A stretch of DNA of 64,000 nucleotides from Neckera pumila (taxonomy: Eukaryota; Streptophyta; Bryopsida; Hypnales; Neckeraceae), in the NCBI GenBank assembly GCA_963969595.1, contig OZ018409.1:17020975-17084974 (forward strand), in the 5' to 3' direction. Position numbers and translations under genes: made by a program. Shown here piece by piece: positions 48,273 to 60,497 of the stretch (within the stretch, counting starts at the first letter, position 1; the number at the start of each line of letters is the position of its first letter). A model generated the notes under the pieces. The model was not told the DNA's origin. It made no database searches and saw nothing but the letters and a program-made list of their open reading frames with translations.

Positions 48273-51200
48273 ATGGCTATGGCCGCACAAGGTTTAACGC
48301 TTTCTTCCATCCCCAAAGCCATTGTGTTGCAAACGCACAACCCGGTGTCGCAATTCAAACGAACTCAGAGTGTCGGATGGGGCTTGACTTCTCGGCCACT
48401 ACAGCTAAACTCTGCGCGCTGTTTCTGGCCCTTGCCGTTCTGCCCTAACTTGAGGTAATGGCACTTGTTTTGTGTTTAATCTTTCTTGGGAGTTGGCAAT
48501 GATAAGAAATTGCTGTCCTGAATTTTCAGATAGTGGCACTTGTTCTTGTATTCAATCTTTCTAGGGAGTGGTACTGTAGTGATTGGAGATTGGTGTCTTG
48601 AGTTTGAGGTAGTGACGCTTGTTCTTGTATTCAATCTTTTTAGGGAATTGAGAATGGTTGGCTTGTGAATTATGAAATTTATACTACTGGGGATTGATAT
48701 TGGATCATATTTCTTGTGAAATTCATCAAACTCCAAAATCTCCACACCTAACGAAATTTTTACTTCTGGGGATTGCTATTTGATATTCAGGAGTGGGGAT
48801 TTTTGGAGTGGGAGGTGGTTTTCTACAACTATGGATGGTAGCAATAGTGCTGCTAACAATACGACCCGTGCTGGTTCAGCTCCTGCGGACAGGGTCGATC
48901 AAAGTGAGCAGCTGAATACTCTTTTTTCCTGTAACCTAGAAATTATATGAGTTCGGGTTGTCATTACGGCTTCTTTAGTGTTCCATAAAATTCGTGAGTA
49001 GGAGTGGCACGGTCCTGCTTAAGAGTGTTATCAACTAAGAAACAATTATAGCATATTCAATCTAAATCAGAGCAAATCAAGCAAAATTAGAGGGCATACT
49101 CATTTGTGAAGACAAGGCCTCATTGTCGTGGAGCTCGTTCACACTGTTCATACTGAGCTCAAGTAAAAAATTCTTATATCTGTCAATACAGATGTTGCTC
49201 AACAAGGGTTGTTTAGAATGTTATGTTTGACTGGAGGCTGACCATCACTTGTGAAACAGGATATACAAGGCAATATAATTTTGAAACAATTGTATTGGAA
49301 CCCAAGGGGGAACACCTAGCAACCGTCGTGTGGCTTCATGGCTTCAGTGATTCCGGTGCCAGGTACTTCAATTGTCGATCTTCGCTCCATCAAATTTATT
49401 GTTGAAGAAATATTGTGAAGTGGTTAGAAACGAGTGGAGTTTTTACACTAAACTATTTGAGTTACGGCCATCTTTTTGTTTAAACAAGCCGCTAGGCTTT
49501 ACCTTCATGTCATGTTCCATCCTTCTGCAGGGAAAGTTCGCCCTGTTTTTGTAAGACCTGTGAGTGTTGATAAAACTTTCAACTCAAATTTGGACCATTT
49601 GAATAGAGTTTTGAATTTCAAAACTAATGTCTCTTGGATCACAAGGTAGCCTCTAGAAACTTTGGAAAGGTTATAAATTGAATGTATAATTTATATTTGG
49701 ATTGCAAGAGTCGCAAATTAGTTTAGTGGCATAGGTTTCACTTTGTTTCTAACTAATTTTGAAAGCCAGATAAATTCATTATCGTCATTTTCAACATCTG
49801 GCCTCCTATCTCCTATTGTACACGTCCAGCATTTGAAAATTCTAACTTGTATGGCTTCAATTCGTGTAAAAGGGTACTCCTTTGAATGATCTAATACACT
49901 TGTATCCAGGAAGTCAAAAGAAACTCACAAGGTGAAACACAGGGATGGACAGAGAATTCCATCTAGGATTTCTTTATAGTATTGTATAGAAGTGGTCCAG
50001 TCATACTTTCATGACTGCTGTACTGAAAAGGGAATCTGTCTCAATTTCTGCTGTTCCAGGTGGGCGAGGGAGCTGAAGAATGTGGATCAGTTGTCTCCAA
50101 ATGTAAGAGAAACATCTATACTTCCATTTTTATAGCATTAGTGATCTAATCCAGGTTGTCCTCTATTGGTTTGTATTTTTCAGTAAAATTTGGGTTTTCA
50201 CGGACAAGGGTGGGCTACAAGTTGAACTTCTGTGTTGGATGGGTTCAGATTCGCTGGATCATACCAACGGCTCCCCTTGCACGGAACGCTCCAGTCACAG
50301 CTTGTAAGTGAAATGCACAACTTGGCCCTAAAATGCTAAACACTAAACCCTGACACCTTAATCGTGTAATCGGCTGTGGTTACTCATATGGGATGTGGTA
50401 TTCTAGGGTTTGAATTCAGGTATGGCCAGGATGTGGATATGGAAGGGTTGGATCGGTCGGCAGAAACTGTGGCCAAGCTTCTTCTGGATGAGAAGACACG
50501 AGGTGAGATAGTACCTTGTGTGTGCACCAAAGAATTGGGAGGCTCTTTTCGAAGAGACGAGTGATCCTCAGGTGACACCCGCCCCCTGAAATGTACTCCT
50601 GTGGTACATTCTCTCCACAGGATATACACTGGGTGTCACCTGAGCAGCTCTCTACTCTTTTGGAATTATTTTAGAATTTCGGCCTGGGCAGCCGAATTGA
50701 GTCTTTTCGTGCAAGTTTTTAATGACGAAATTTTGGTAAATTAGCTGGAGGATCACGGAACGTGAAACTAGCGGTTGGTGGATTCAGTCAAGGTTGTGCT
50801 ACAGCGCTGTATATTACAGCATGCTCTGTTCTTGGCAAGTATGGGGGCAATAGGAAGCCCTTTCCTGTGAAGGTGGATGCTACGATTGGCCTTAGCGGAT
50901 GGATGCCCACTATCCAGTACGTCTTGCACTACCATGCTCCATTTATCATACTGTGCAATATCCCTAGGGAACTTAACCCGCAAAGGACCAAGAAGCCCAA
51001 TTTGGGGTCTCATATTTTTCCTTAACCCCTAAAAGACCAAGACCTTTTTTCTACCAAAAAACTCTCAAAACTACCATTTCTTGAGCAAAGAGTAAAAAAA
51101 TCTGAAAATTGTTTTTTTTTGCACATCTAACCATAGGATCTTATACCTAACTAGTATGAGAATGTGTAGAAAAAATTTCAGAATTTTGGATCGCACAGAT

Positions 51201-52966
51201 TGCAAGATATCTACGTTTAAAGTGAAAAAAAACAAATTTTTCAGCACATTGTGGGATTGGATTTTTTGACTTTGAACATTTTTAACTTTAAATTTTTGCA
51301 CAACAGAGTTTTGAGCTTTAAATGTTTATAGTAAAGAATTGAGTTGACAATCTACCAAAAAAAAAATTCAAAAAAACTTAATTTTCATTATTAAAAAAAT
51401 TATTAAGTAGAAGTAGATACAAGATAGGAGGAAAATCTAAAATATTAATATCTTTTAGATGGAATTAAAGTGCACTAATTCCAATGGTGAGATTGTTTTA
51501 GCGCAAAAACTAAACCATGTGGAACTTTTCTTTTTGAAAAATTGCATAAATTGCATTCCAAAATGAATCCTACAAATTATTTTTTTCAAGAAGATGCTCT
51601 AACTGTCTGAAAAACAAAATTGTCCATAACTTTATCATAAAAAATCCAAATGAAATGAATAAAAGCTTTCCAAATAGACAAAAGTATAATCTATGAGGAA
51701 AAAGAATTTACGAAAAAAAATTAAATTTTTTGCAAAATTTTTTTGCTGCCCCTTCTCCTTTGTTTGAGCTTATTTGGGCATAACTTTTGTTCCCGGGCAC
51801 CGATTGAAAAAAAAATTGTATTTGCACAAAGCTTATCAGTTTTCCTATCTCCAATAAATGTTTCAGAAAATCACAACAAAAATTCAGCTTGTAGGCACCT
51901 GCCCAAAATCTCATTTGTCCCTTGAAGGGACAATGGTCCTTTAGGGGTTACGCAGTTATAAATCAGTCATGTCAATCATGTGGAGACTTTCTTATGTCCA
52001 GTTTGATTTATCTCTTCATTAATTTTGGTGATACAGAATTTAACTCCATCCGAATAGAGGTTGAAACTCGATAATGGCCTGCGATTTAATGTTCTCGAGG
52101 TCTAAGATCTAATGGGCGCTTGTCTTGTATTGTCAAGGAATTTGGTATCTCAAATGGCTCATAATCGAGACGCATCTGAACGGGCAAGGACGACTTCAAT
52201 ATTTATAGGCCATTGCAATGGTAAGTAATTTTTGATGCACTTTGTGAATTTGGATTTTAATGTAATGATGCAGAACTTGAAAAAGTCTTTAAATTGAGGA
52301 CAGAGAGTGAGTTGTGGACCAGGCTACTGCATTTTTTATACTGATTTTGGTTTCACCACTGGGGTCTTGAAGATGATGGAGTGGTGCCGGCCCGCTTAGC
52401 TAAAGCATCGTCTGATGCTTTCCAAGGAGTTGGTTTCAACGACATTACTCTCAAGACTTATCCCAAGTGAGTGAATCTAGCTCTACATATTTTACTGTGG
52501 TTAGATGTCTCTATTGGTTGGGAACGTGATTGGGATGCCTTCTGTTTTGCATTTCATCGTTTATTCTCTTTAGTGTCAGCCAGGATCCAACACCAAAATA
52601 GCGTGCCAGAAAATAAATGAATTCCTTCGTCAAATTGTGTACCTTCGGACTACCATCACGGCTGCTTTTGAGTGAGTAGTAGTAACGATTGTCCTGCAAA
52701 GAATTCAATGTTCAGTAATTGGTTATCACTAATACAGGGTTTTCATTTGTGCATCTTTGGCGTTCATAACAGTGCATCTTACACGAAATACAATAAATGA
52801 TGTGGTCGTCATGTTCAGAGCGTTTTCCTGGGCTTTCTTGACGAGTGGAAATCCTGTTGTGTTGCGCAGTGGTGGGCACTCCGCTACAAGCGAAGAGATT
52901 GCCGACATTCGGGAGTGGATCACTACAAAATTGGGTTTGGAGAAATCGCGCGGTCCAAGCCATTAG
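48273..52966 (+). CDS. Acyl-protein thioesterase / carboxylesterase, ten exons
   Basis: Exons: 48273-48454; 48791 to 48837 or 48873; 49260-49362; 50060-50102; 50249-50303; 50407-50502; 50751-50916; 52138-52220; 52373-52466; 52870-52966. All have GT/AG and phases agree; only the exon 2 donor is open, as both choices keep phase. VVWLHGFSDSGA (oxyanion hole), IIPTAP, GGFSQG (nucleophile Ser), GLSGWMP, then NGDDGVVP (acid; codon split over a junction) and GGHSATSEE (His) match the acyl-protein thioesterase/phospholipase-carboxylesterase family, which removes palmitoyl groups from proteins. The first ~80 residues are rich in Ser, Arg and Ala with few acids, like a plastid or mitochondrial transit peptide, which is unusual for this cytosolic family. 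Intron 7 holds piggyBac-like element I. Confidence 0.88.
51026..51947. mobile_element. piggyBac-like element I in an intron of the thioesterase gene
   Basis: TTAA at 51022-51025 then CCCCTAAAAGACCAAG; right end ATGGTCCTTTAGGGG then TTAC (decayed TTAA). 922 bp, close relative of J (58286-59193). Just upstream (50974) a second TTAACCCGCAAAGGACCA marks a cut-off end of another copy. Confidence 0.75.
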
Positions 52967-54342
52967 GATCCAGTGCAAGATTCTTGTGTTCGTGTAGGAG
53001 TGTTTCAAGGTGGAAGGGATGTGCACTTACTCTTATTGAAGAAGAGAATTATAGTATGAGGACATACTGTAGCTGTAGCTGTGGCTAGTGATTATTTGAA
53101 TGAAAGTTATTTATTTCATGGCACGCACATGCGAAGACTAGTTCACTTCGAGGTCCCAGACCATAGACACGTAATCCTTGAACAATTCTTTGGTGAGGAG
53201 CTGAGAGTTGAACTCAACAAATTCTTTATTTGGGCCCGATGTGGTGAAAGCCAGGGAGTTGGTGAAGCCAGGGATTTGATATTAGAATTTTCAGGAATAT
53301 TGTTTTGTCAAAATCTTCATTTTACGAAGTAGAAGAAACTTATTTCACAACATGTTTCTCTGGTGTACATTGGCAACTTCTTTTTCGTCTTGATCCAAGT
53401 CTTAGCCATAGAAAGGATATGTTTTGAACCCAACTCAGGGAACGAAGTTTATCTAGTCTAGTTTATACTTCAATTTGAAAATTTGAAAAACTCTTAAACT
53501 TGAACTTTGTTTATTGAACTATGTCTATTTTATTGCCGTTTGAACTTTGATTTTTGAACCATATCTATTAATTTTCTAATCACAGAATGACATGGAAATT
53601 TGGTTGATACCATGATGTTCTATCCTTGATAAATACCTAGTACGGTGAAAATTGTTTAGGCATATTTTGTATTCGATAGGAATTTCCTTGGACCCTTCTG
53701 CACGTCACCAGTCACCTACTTCACCCAAAGCTTTTTTCGAGACTATATGCACAATAAGGCTACGGAGAAGGTGATACAGTAGTAATTTGTTTTCAATGTT
53801 CACATAGGGGCTCCAGTTGTGAGGCTTTCGACAAAGGAACCTACCTCTCCACAGCTCTGCTCTGCACTGATGTCCCGACAATCACTCCTAAAATCCAAAA
53901 TATCTTCCAGTGACTCGAAAACTATCCAAAACATATTACTCCCTCTGTCTCAAAATAAATCCGCGGCTTCTCGTGGATAACTTTGGGAGTACTGCGGATT
54001 TTCTTGGAGACAGAGGGTAAGTTAATGTATTTCTCCAGATCGATCCCAACACATTCAGTACAATGTTCCAGGAAATCCAAATACATGACACAAACTAGAG
54101 TCACTGATGCTCCAGGAGGGTTCAGCTCGTTCAATAAATAGAGCTCCAGAATTACAGACGAAGTGCAAAATCTGATCCCCACCGCTTGTACTTTAAAACA
54201 CTTCTACACTAACCTCTCACATGTTGCTAGCTAACCAAGAATGCCTCCTCGCTCCTTATCCACACCCTACTACTCCTGCTGTCCTGTCCTGTATATACAA
54301 TTCAAACCACGAGCTAGATATCGACGCTATCAAAAGTATAGC
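52967..54342. other. Intergenic DNA between convergent genes
   Basis: Likely 3' UTRs of the thioesterase gene (plus) and of the 137-residue gene (minus). An 83-residue plus frame at 53081-53332 has no recognisable family. The Stowaway-like MITE at 53939 is the only element seen. Confidence 0.45.
53939..54017. mobile_element. Stowaway-like MITE
   Basis: TA at 53937-53938 and 54018-54019; ends CTCCCTCTGTCTC and GAGACAGAGGG, close to the Stowaway (Tc1/mariner) terminus CTCCCTCCGT. 79 bp, interior partly self-complementary (ATCCGCGG / CTGCGGAT). Confidence 0.75.
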
Positions 54343-54756
54343 TCACTTCCCGAGATTCTTCACAAAATCAAAGAGCCGAGAAATTTTGCCTCCCCCAGGA
54401 CTCGCACTGCTCCTCGACGAGTGCTTCGAATCCTTCCCAGCAACCACCCGGGGCTCGCAGTCCGTCTCGAACTTCCCCGTTTCCGAGTTCAGAACAATGT
54501 TGACAACAGAGTTGTCTTGACACATATCGGAAGAGACGAGAACGCGGCTCTTCTTGGTCTTGTGGCCCACAGCCACCACCGTGTACTTCCGGTACGTCGC
54601 GTGCGCGTCCAGCACCACAGTGCAGTGGCCCTGCGGGTGAGGAGAACTCGGATCATTCGTGCCCTTGAGCACCGCCAAGTCGCGGTACACCCCGGCGTTC
54701 CCTTCCTTCAGCTTGAAGTCGAGGGCGGTCTTGTTCACGAACTTCGTGGACACCAT
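54343..54756 (-). CDS. Small conserved plant-type protein, intronless
   Basis: 137 residues, G+C-rich and clearly coding by composition. It begins MVSTKFVNKTALDFKLKEG, followed by GVYRDLAVL, a VVLDAHATYRKY block and a basic Ser/Gly-rich tail. This pattern (NKT, LKEG, GVYR, ATYR-Y) recalls a small plant family of unknown function, possibly DUF7748; that name is tentative. No signal peptide or membrane segment. Its ATG lies only 24 bp after the stop of the membrane-protein gene on the same strand, so the two may share a transcript or be a single alternatively spliced locus. Confidence 0.65.
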   Translation of the reverse strand: MVSTKFVNKTALDFKLKEGNAGVYRDLAVLKGTNDPSSPHPQGHCTVVLDAHATYRKYTVVAVGHKTKKSRVLVSSDMCQDNSVVNIVLNSETGKFETDCEPRVVAGKDSKHSSRSSASPGGGKISRLFDFVKNLGK

Positions 54757-54780
54757 GGCCGACTGATGTTGCGGGGTTGT

Positions 54781-55885
54781 TTAGGAGGGGGGAGGGGTGC
54801 CGGAGTGGCAGAGCACACGGTAAATCGAGACGAGGAATAAACCGGAGAAGATCGCCAGGATGACAGTCACGAGCACGATGGACTGCTTAAGCCTCCTTTG
54901 ATGGAACTTGCGGTTTCCGCCCTCTTTGGCGTCAACTTTGAAACTGAACTCACCCCGCTTTTGACGGAGCTTACTCGCGCGTTTGATACATTCCTGCACA
55001 CACAAAAAAAACGACTCAAAACATGGCCGAAACTGTAATTACAAAACGTAAGGACTCCGAGCTTGTGTGCTTGGTGAACTCATCAATGGCCTTTTCAATG
55101 ACACCCATAATCCAATTAACAGAACCACCTGAAAATCCTGGACTGTAGGCGCCTCCACTCAATAACATCATCGGATCAAGTGGTGGTTTTAGAATATTCA
55201 GAGATTTTTCTACATATGGTATCTAAATGGCACATTCTTTGCTGGGTTGGATTGGAGTCCCCTTTCATATGCTAACAGGAAAGAGAAAAATCTGACGAGG
55301 ACTCATGCAAGTGGCGGTTTTGGGTGTCCCTCCCTTAGTATAAAACTGTGAAAACATTCAAGAGGTCGGCAATACCTGTCGCGTGTCGGCTTCGTTAAGG
55401 ATGGTCTTTTCTAACGACAAAATGGCTCTAAACTTCTGAAGAACCCCGGCTATGGTGACCAAGGACGCGAACAAGCTCAAGAGGAACGCGCACCACCAGT
55501 TATTACAGTGCAACAAGTTGGACTGCGCCACCGCCGTGAGCAGCACCCCCTGAAACACACTATAGAATCCGATCAACTGGTAAATCTCGTTCTGGAGGGA
55601 GTTGCGTTGCTTCTTCTTCTTATCGATCCGATTCGCGAACAGCAAGTCCTTCTTCTCCCACTCCACATACGCTCTCGCCAGCACCTCGTTCCCTTTCTGC
55701 TCCATCCACAGCAAGCTCCGAATCTCGTGCTCCGCCAACCCCTCGTGCGCCTGTACCACGGGACTCTGCGGAGACTCCACGACTGTCACCGCCACGTGAT
55801 CGCTTGTGGGAGTCTGCCTCGACTGTTCGCTTCGGACACCATTGCGATCGACGGAGACGGGCAACAACTCCCGATCCCGATTCAT
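54781..55885 (-). CDS. Three-helix membrane protein of unknown function, two exons
   Basis: Exons 55376-55885 and 54781-54993 (GT/AG, phase 0) encode 240 residues. The N-terminal ~60 residues are polar and acidic. A charged helix follows (EWEKKDLLFANRIDKKKKQR), then IYQLIGFYSVFQGVLLTAV (first membrane segment), WWCAFLLSLFASLVTIAGVL (second), a cytosolic-like loop with LSLEKTILNEADTRQ, and near the end a third segment, SIVLVTVILAIFSGLFLVSIY. I do not recognise a named family, though the composition and splice structure are those of a real gene. The 5' region (55886-56220) is G+C-rich. Confidence 0.75.
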
Positions 55886-56220
55886 TTCCAGGAACTTGCC
55901 TAAACAGGAAACAGGGGTTGGGTGTGAGGGATTGGTGAGGACTGATTCTGCACTTGCAGACTGGTGCTGAGATTCGTAGAAAGGCGCACGAATCGTCCGT
56001 TTCCTAGATGTGCTAGGGTCACAGGGGGTGCGGCACGCAAGTGGAGAGAGTCCGGGATGCCTGCCGCCCTGCCGGTGTTGGGGAGCTTCTGGGCTCGTGG
56101 TTGCGTGCGGTCACTACTCCGGGGTTGTGGTCTCGTGGACCGTGAAAGCTAAGCTAGGCGGACCTCGGACCTTGCAAGAATGCAAGCGCCACTTGTCTGA
56201 GGGGCGTTCGCATTGAAGCC
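55886..56220 (-). promoter_or_regulatory. Probable promoter/5' UTR of the membrane-protein gene
   Basis: G+C-rich block immediately upstream of the minus-strand start at 55885; short plus-strand open frames here look like composition effects. No TATA box assigned. Confidence 0.35.
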
Positions 56221-58285
56221 CACTTTATTTTCTGAATGTTGGAATACCGACAGCTTAAGTACACAAAAGAGTGAAATTAGGTTGCCTTGTCAATTGGGTT
56301 GCCTTATCTGAGATAAATTACCTCATGGATCAATGCTTGTTCCACATGGAGGCGCATGCCATTCTATGAATCAGGCCTTGAACTAGTGCACAAATCTATG
56401 TCATACATATGGCTTTGAATTGAATGCATCATTGTATGAAAGTAGTGAATATTTCTATAGTGTGGACTATCAAGAAATTAGTGTGGGGCAACCTAATTTC
56501 ACTATTTTGTGTAGATAGGACCAACAATTCTCGACCAGGGAGCTATAAGGTGGGTACCTTCAAAACTGCCACTTTTTACTACTATGCATAGTTGCTATCA
56601 CTAGACTGGTCAAATTTTCATAATTTCTTATTAGCATTTGGAAGGAGGTTCCCAACACACCAAAGAACGTGGCATTTGGATATTATATGCAAAACTTATA
56701 AAGGGTCAAAGTTTTTTTGTGGTAGAGGTTCTAAAATCGTTTCTTCCACATGGATATATATTGATTTGGGAGATGTACACTAAGTGATGATAGCAGTTTC
56801 AGGCAAAGTGTGATTCTAGGTGTACCCATTTTACCTAATCTATAGGCTAAAACTATTTTTGACCAAGGTTAGAACAAATTTCCAACCAAAGCTTCAAAAT
56901 GTATTGTTTTCTCTTTTCAAAGCATTAGGGGAGATTTCGGGGTGTTAGGAGACTGCGAGTTCCCCTGCATTTCTAGATTGCGGAAATACAGCTGCAGCAG
57001 CTGGCTAACGTAGCACAGTCACGTCATTTTTAAAAAAATAAAAAAAATAAAATTTTGCTTAAAATGATATTTTGGTAAATTTTTTTATTTTATTTTATTT
57101 TTTGAAAAAAAAAAACTGACACGCCCGTACCGTTGTTCATTGAATCTAGGCAGACTGGGCAACGAGCCTGAAATAGTCTTTCCAAGGCCCCCCATAACCC
57201 TCTAATGTTGGGACTAATGAGGTTATCGCACATATGCGGAAGTAGTGAATACGAAAATAAGAAGTAGCGAGCGGGAAAGTAGTTACCCTATGATTGAAAT
57301 TGGAAGAAGCTATTAGTCCAAACTATTTTTTGGCTTCCAAAAATTAGGAAAAATTCAATTTTGGAAATTCAATTTTGGAAAATTTGTTGTCCCAATATTT
57401 CCTAACTTCCTACATGGCAAAAATTTAATTTGCCTCATACTACTCACGATTTGTCTTAAGAAATTTTAAGTGATCAATTATGGGTGGTCCTATCTTATAT
57501 GCTACACCAGGCATTATTCAAAGCATTGTTCTTGTCAATCCTTAACTCTAGACTATCATAATTTTTGGGATGTTGTTCCTGAAAAATAGCTTCAGAATTT
57601 TGTATGTGTGTATGATTGATCTTTGTTGTTAGAAAAAGGGTATCATTGGCTTTGATTTGACTTCATTGCCTATTCTTCCCGGAGAAGGAATGGAATTGCA
57701 TGAAGCAATGAATTCCTCAAATTTCTAACTCCAAGTCCAATATTCCAAAGGCTAGGCCTTCATCCCATTAGGCCAACAACCCCTTTCAAAAGCTGACACT
57801 TTGTCTACTTCATCCTATTATCTTGTCCCATTCAGATATCACCCACTAATTTCTATCTTCATGGCAATTGAAATCCACTAAGTGTTGAAAGGAAGCAGTT
57901 AAAATATCCTTCAATTTTTTCCTTGCACCGGATGATTTTCAACCTAACCAAAATTCCTTCCGGTTTTACATCTTTTATTTCCCAAATACAATGAAACCAT
58001 TTTTTTTTCTCAATTCCATTGTCTTACTTTGAAATATTTGTTGATTTTCCCATATATTAGACTTGTCACAATAATAATTTGTAAAATAATTTGATGAATG
58101 CAATTTGATTAAAGATAGACTTCTACATAAAGTCAAATTGGAAAACAAAATTTAAGTTTTTGAGAATCTGGATTGCTTTGGCCAATTTCCATTATGCTTA
58201 GACTACCATATGGTATGTAGAAATTGCATTTTAGGAGAAGCTTTGTCTTGTTGTCAACTAAAACAAACTAAAAGTTCAAGGCTAA
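56221..58285. other. Intergenic repeats
   Basis: 56628-56715 is homologous to 41105-41160 in the Harbinger-like element. The CATTAG-family MITE lies at 56923-57207. Bases 58135-58285 are a dispersed repeat also found at 46930-47000 and 47720-47800. No gene recognised. Confidence 0.45.
56923..57207. mobile_element. CATTAG-family MITE copy 3
   Basis: Begins CATTAGGGGAGATTTCGG and ends ACCCTCTAATG. The left interior (GCGAGTTCCCCTGCATT) matches the inverted right interior of copy 1. 285 bp. Confidence 0.5.
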
Positions 58286-59193
58286 TCGAGGCCCTTTTTC
58301 TGCCAAAAAACACTCAAAACTGCCATTTCTATAGCAAAAAGTAAAAAAACTTGAAAAATAATTTTTTTTCACATCTAACCATAGGATCTTACACCTAACT
58401 AGTATAAGAGTGTGTGGAAAAAATTTCAGAATTTTTGACCGCATAGATTGCAAGATATCTGCGTTTAAAGTGAAAAAAACAAGTTGTTCAACACATTGTG
58501 GGACTAGATTTTTTGACTTTGAACATTTTTAACTTTATTTTTTTGCACTATAGAGTTTTGAGCTTTTAATGTTTATATTGGAGAATTCAGTTGAGAATCT
58601 AGCCAAAAAAAAAGTTCAAAAAAACTTGATTTTCATTATTAAAAAAATTGTTAAGTAGAAGTAGGTATGAGATAGAAGGAAACTCTAAAATATTTATATA
58701 TTTTAGGTGGGATTAAAATGCACTAATCCCAGTGGTGAGATTGTTCTAGCAAATAAACTAAACCATGTAAAGAAAAGAAAATCTGAAAAATTTGAAAAAT
58801 TGCATTTAGAAATGAATCCTACAAGTGATTTTTTTCAAAAAGATGCTCTAATTGCCCCCAAAACAAGAATGTCCATAACTTTCTCATACAAAATCCAAAT
58901 GAAAGGAATCAAATCTTTCAAGATAGACAAAAATATAATCTATGAGAAAAAAAATACTTGAAAAAAAAAAAAAATTGCAAATTTATTTTGCTGCCCGCCG
59001 TCCCTTGTTTTGAGCTTATTTGGTCACAATTTTTGTTACCAAGCACCGATTGTGAAAAAAATTATATTCCCATGAAGCTAATCATCTTTTCTACCTCCAA
59101 AAAATGTTTTAAAAAATCAGAAGAAAATTTCAGCCTGTAGGCACCTGCCCAAAAACACATTTGTCCCCCAAAGGGACAATGGTCCTTTAGGGG
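58286..59193. mobile_element. piggyBac-like element J
   Basis: Right end ATGGTCCTTTAGGGG with TTAA at 59194-59197; left end partly deleted after CTAA (58282-58285). Closely matches element I throughout. The repeat it inserted into is uninterrupted at 47720-47830, which gives the empty-site sequence. Confidence 0.7.
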
Positions 59194-59197
59194 TTAA

Positions 59198-59801
59198 AAT
59201 AAGTTTTGGAATGAATGAAAAATTAATCAGACAAAACATCCATCTAAGGGATACTTTACATCTAGAGGCAAAGCCAATTTGTTATGTCAGAGGCCAAAAA
59301 TCATCATTTGTGATTGGACAAAATTATGAAATCAGTCCCAACCCCTTTACATCTAGATGCTGGGCTAATTTGGTGATTTGACATGGCTCAAGCTTGAAGA
59401 ATGTGGTGCACCAAAAATAAGAGGTCTATGTCATATTTGATTTTCTTTAATTATATAAAATGTTATTTTTTTAATCAAATTAGATCCATTGGATTTTGTA
59501 CAATGGGCCTCGAGGAAAACTGGCCTGGCTTTTAAATGTAAAGCGGCCTTGAAAACTTCAACCCCTCTTTCTTCTCGCTTTAGGTTTCATTGAATTAGTC
59601 CAGCTTCTTGGCCACAAGGCCTTTACGTATGGGAGAATTGAATGCGCTTTTCCGGGAATGAGTGACGATGCTCTTATTATCTTATCCTAATGAATGAAGA
59701 CTGCCCTAAGTTCAAAAGGGCGTGAAATTTTTTGTGCAATCAACCTCACGTGGAATTGACTCAGCCTCTAAGTGTAAAGCAACCCTAAAGCACTATTCAT
59801 C
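59198..59801. other. Intergenic DNA
   Basis: No gene or element recognised. The motif AAGTGTAAAGC(G/A)..CC (about 59537 and 59770) recurs. Confidence 0.4.
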
Positions 59802-60193
59802 ATGAGAATATGGTCTTCCGTTGGGGTGCTGATGTGGGCGAACTTACCAAAGCTCTTAGCGCCTCCAAAAGACAATATCTGCATGTAAGTTGGGTTTGGA
59901 GGTAGGTAGAATAAGCATGTGGAGATGTCCTTTCCTTCCTTTAGTGTTTGGGTTTTTGGAATGCAAGATTAGATCTGTTGTAAACATGACACTTGGGTTG
60001 CAGAAAAGCTTTGAATTTGATAGATGGGATGGACAAATGGATTGATGACGACTTAGGTCTGCACACGGGAATCATGGACCGTACGGGCAGCATAGCAGAG
60101 GATGATTGCAGCATCAGTGCACTTGAAGAGATGGAAATCAAAGAGACAGAATGGCATGAACTGAAGTTAAGATCAATGGTGTGGAACATTTGA
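59802..60193 (+). CDS. Candidate small two-exon gene, function unknown
   Basis: Exon 59802-59884 ends at GTAAGT, exon 60004-60193 follows TTGCAG, and the phases agree, giving about 90 residues. The second exon is acidic (WIDDDLGLH, EDDCSISALEEMEIKETEWHE) and ends VWNI. No family recognised. It lies convergent to the TTI1 gene and could equally be a fragment or a chance frame, because the first exon has weak coding character. Confidence 0.35.
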
Positions 60194-60497
60194 AGTGTTG
60201 CTTCAGCATGTTGCAGTGGGGCTGCTCTAGTCGTTTTCTTAATTTTGTTTACATACAGTATTCTATGTCAAGTCATTTAACTTTCGAAAATCACAAAAAA
60301 ATAAAAAAATTCTAATGCAAGCTGTCACTGCACTTAACCCCTCACCGCCCAAGAGTTAAAACTTTGACAAAAGAACATGAGGTTTTGACAATATAGAGTT
60401 GACAGTGAAGAGCTAATACACTCGCTAGTGCCAAAACTATTGACATCAAGAAGTATACAGAAAGAGCTCATGTTGACCCATGGTTTGGGTATCTCAC

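Noticed and set aside
54241..54840. 199-residue plus-strand frame
   Set aside because: Antisense shadow of the minus-strand 137-residue gene; Arg/His-rich composition typical of reverse reading of G+C-rich codons.
1330..59193. TTTAGGG-like strings at many places, suggesting interstitial telomere repeats
   Set aside because: Each is a single unit at the end of a piggyBac-like terminal repeat (CTTTAGGGG then TTAA); there is no tandem array.
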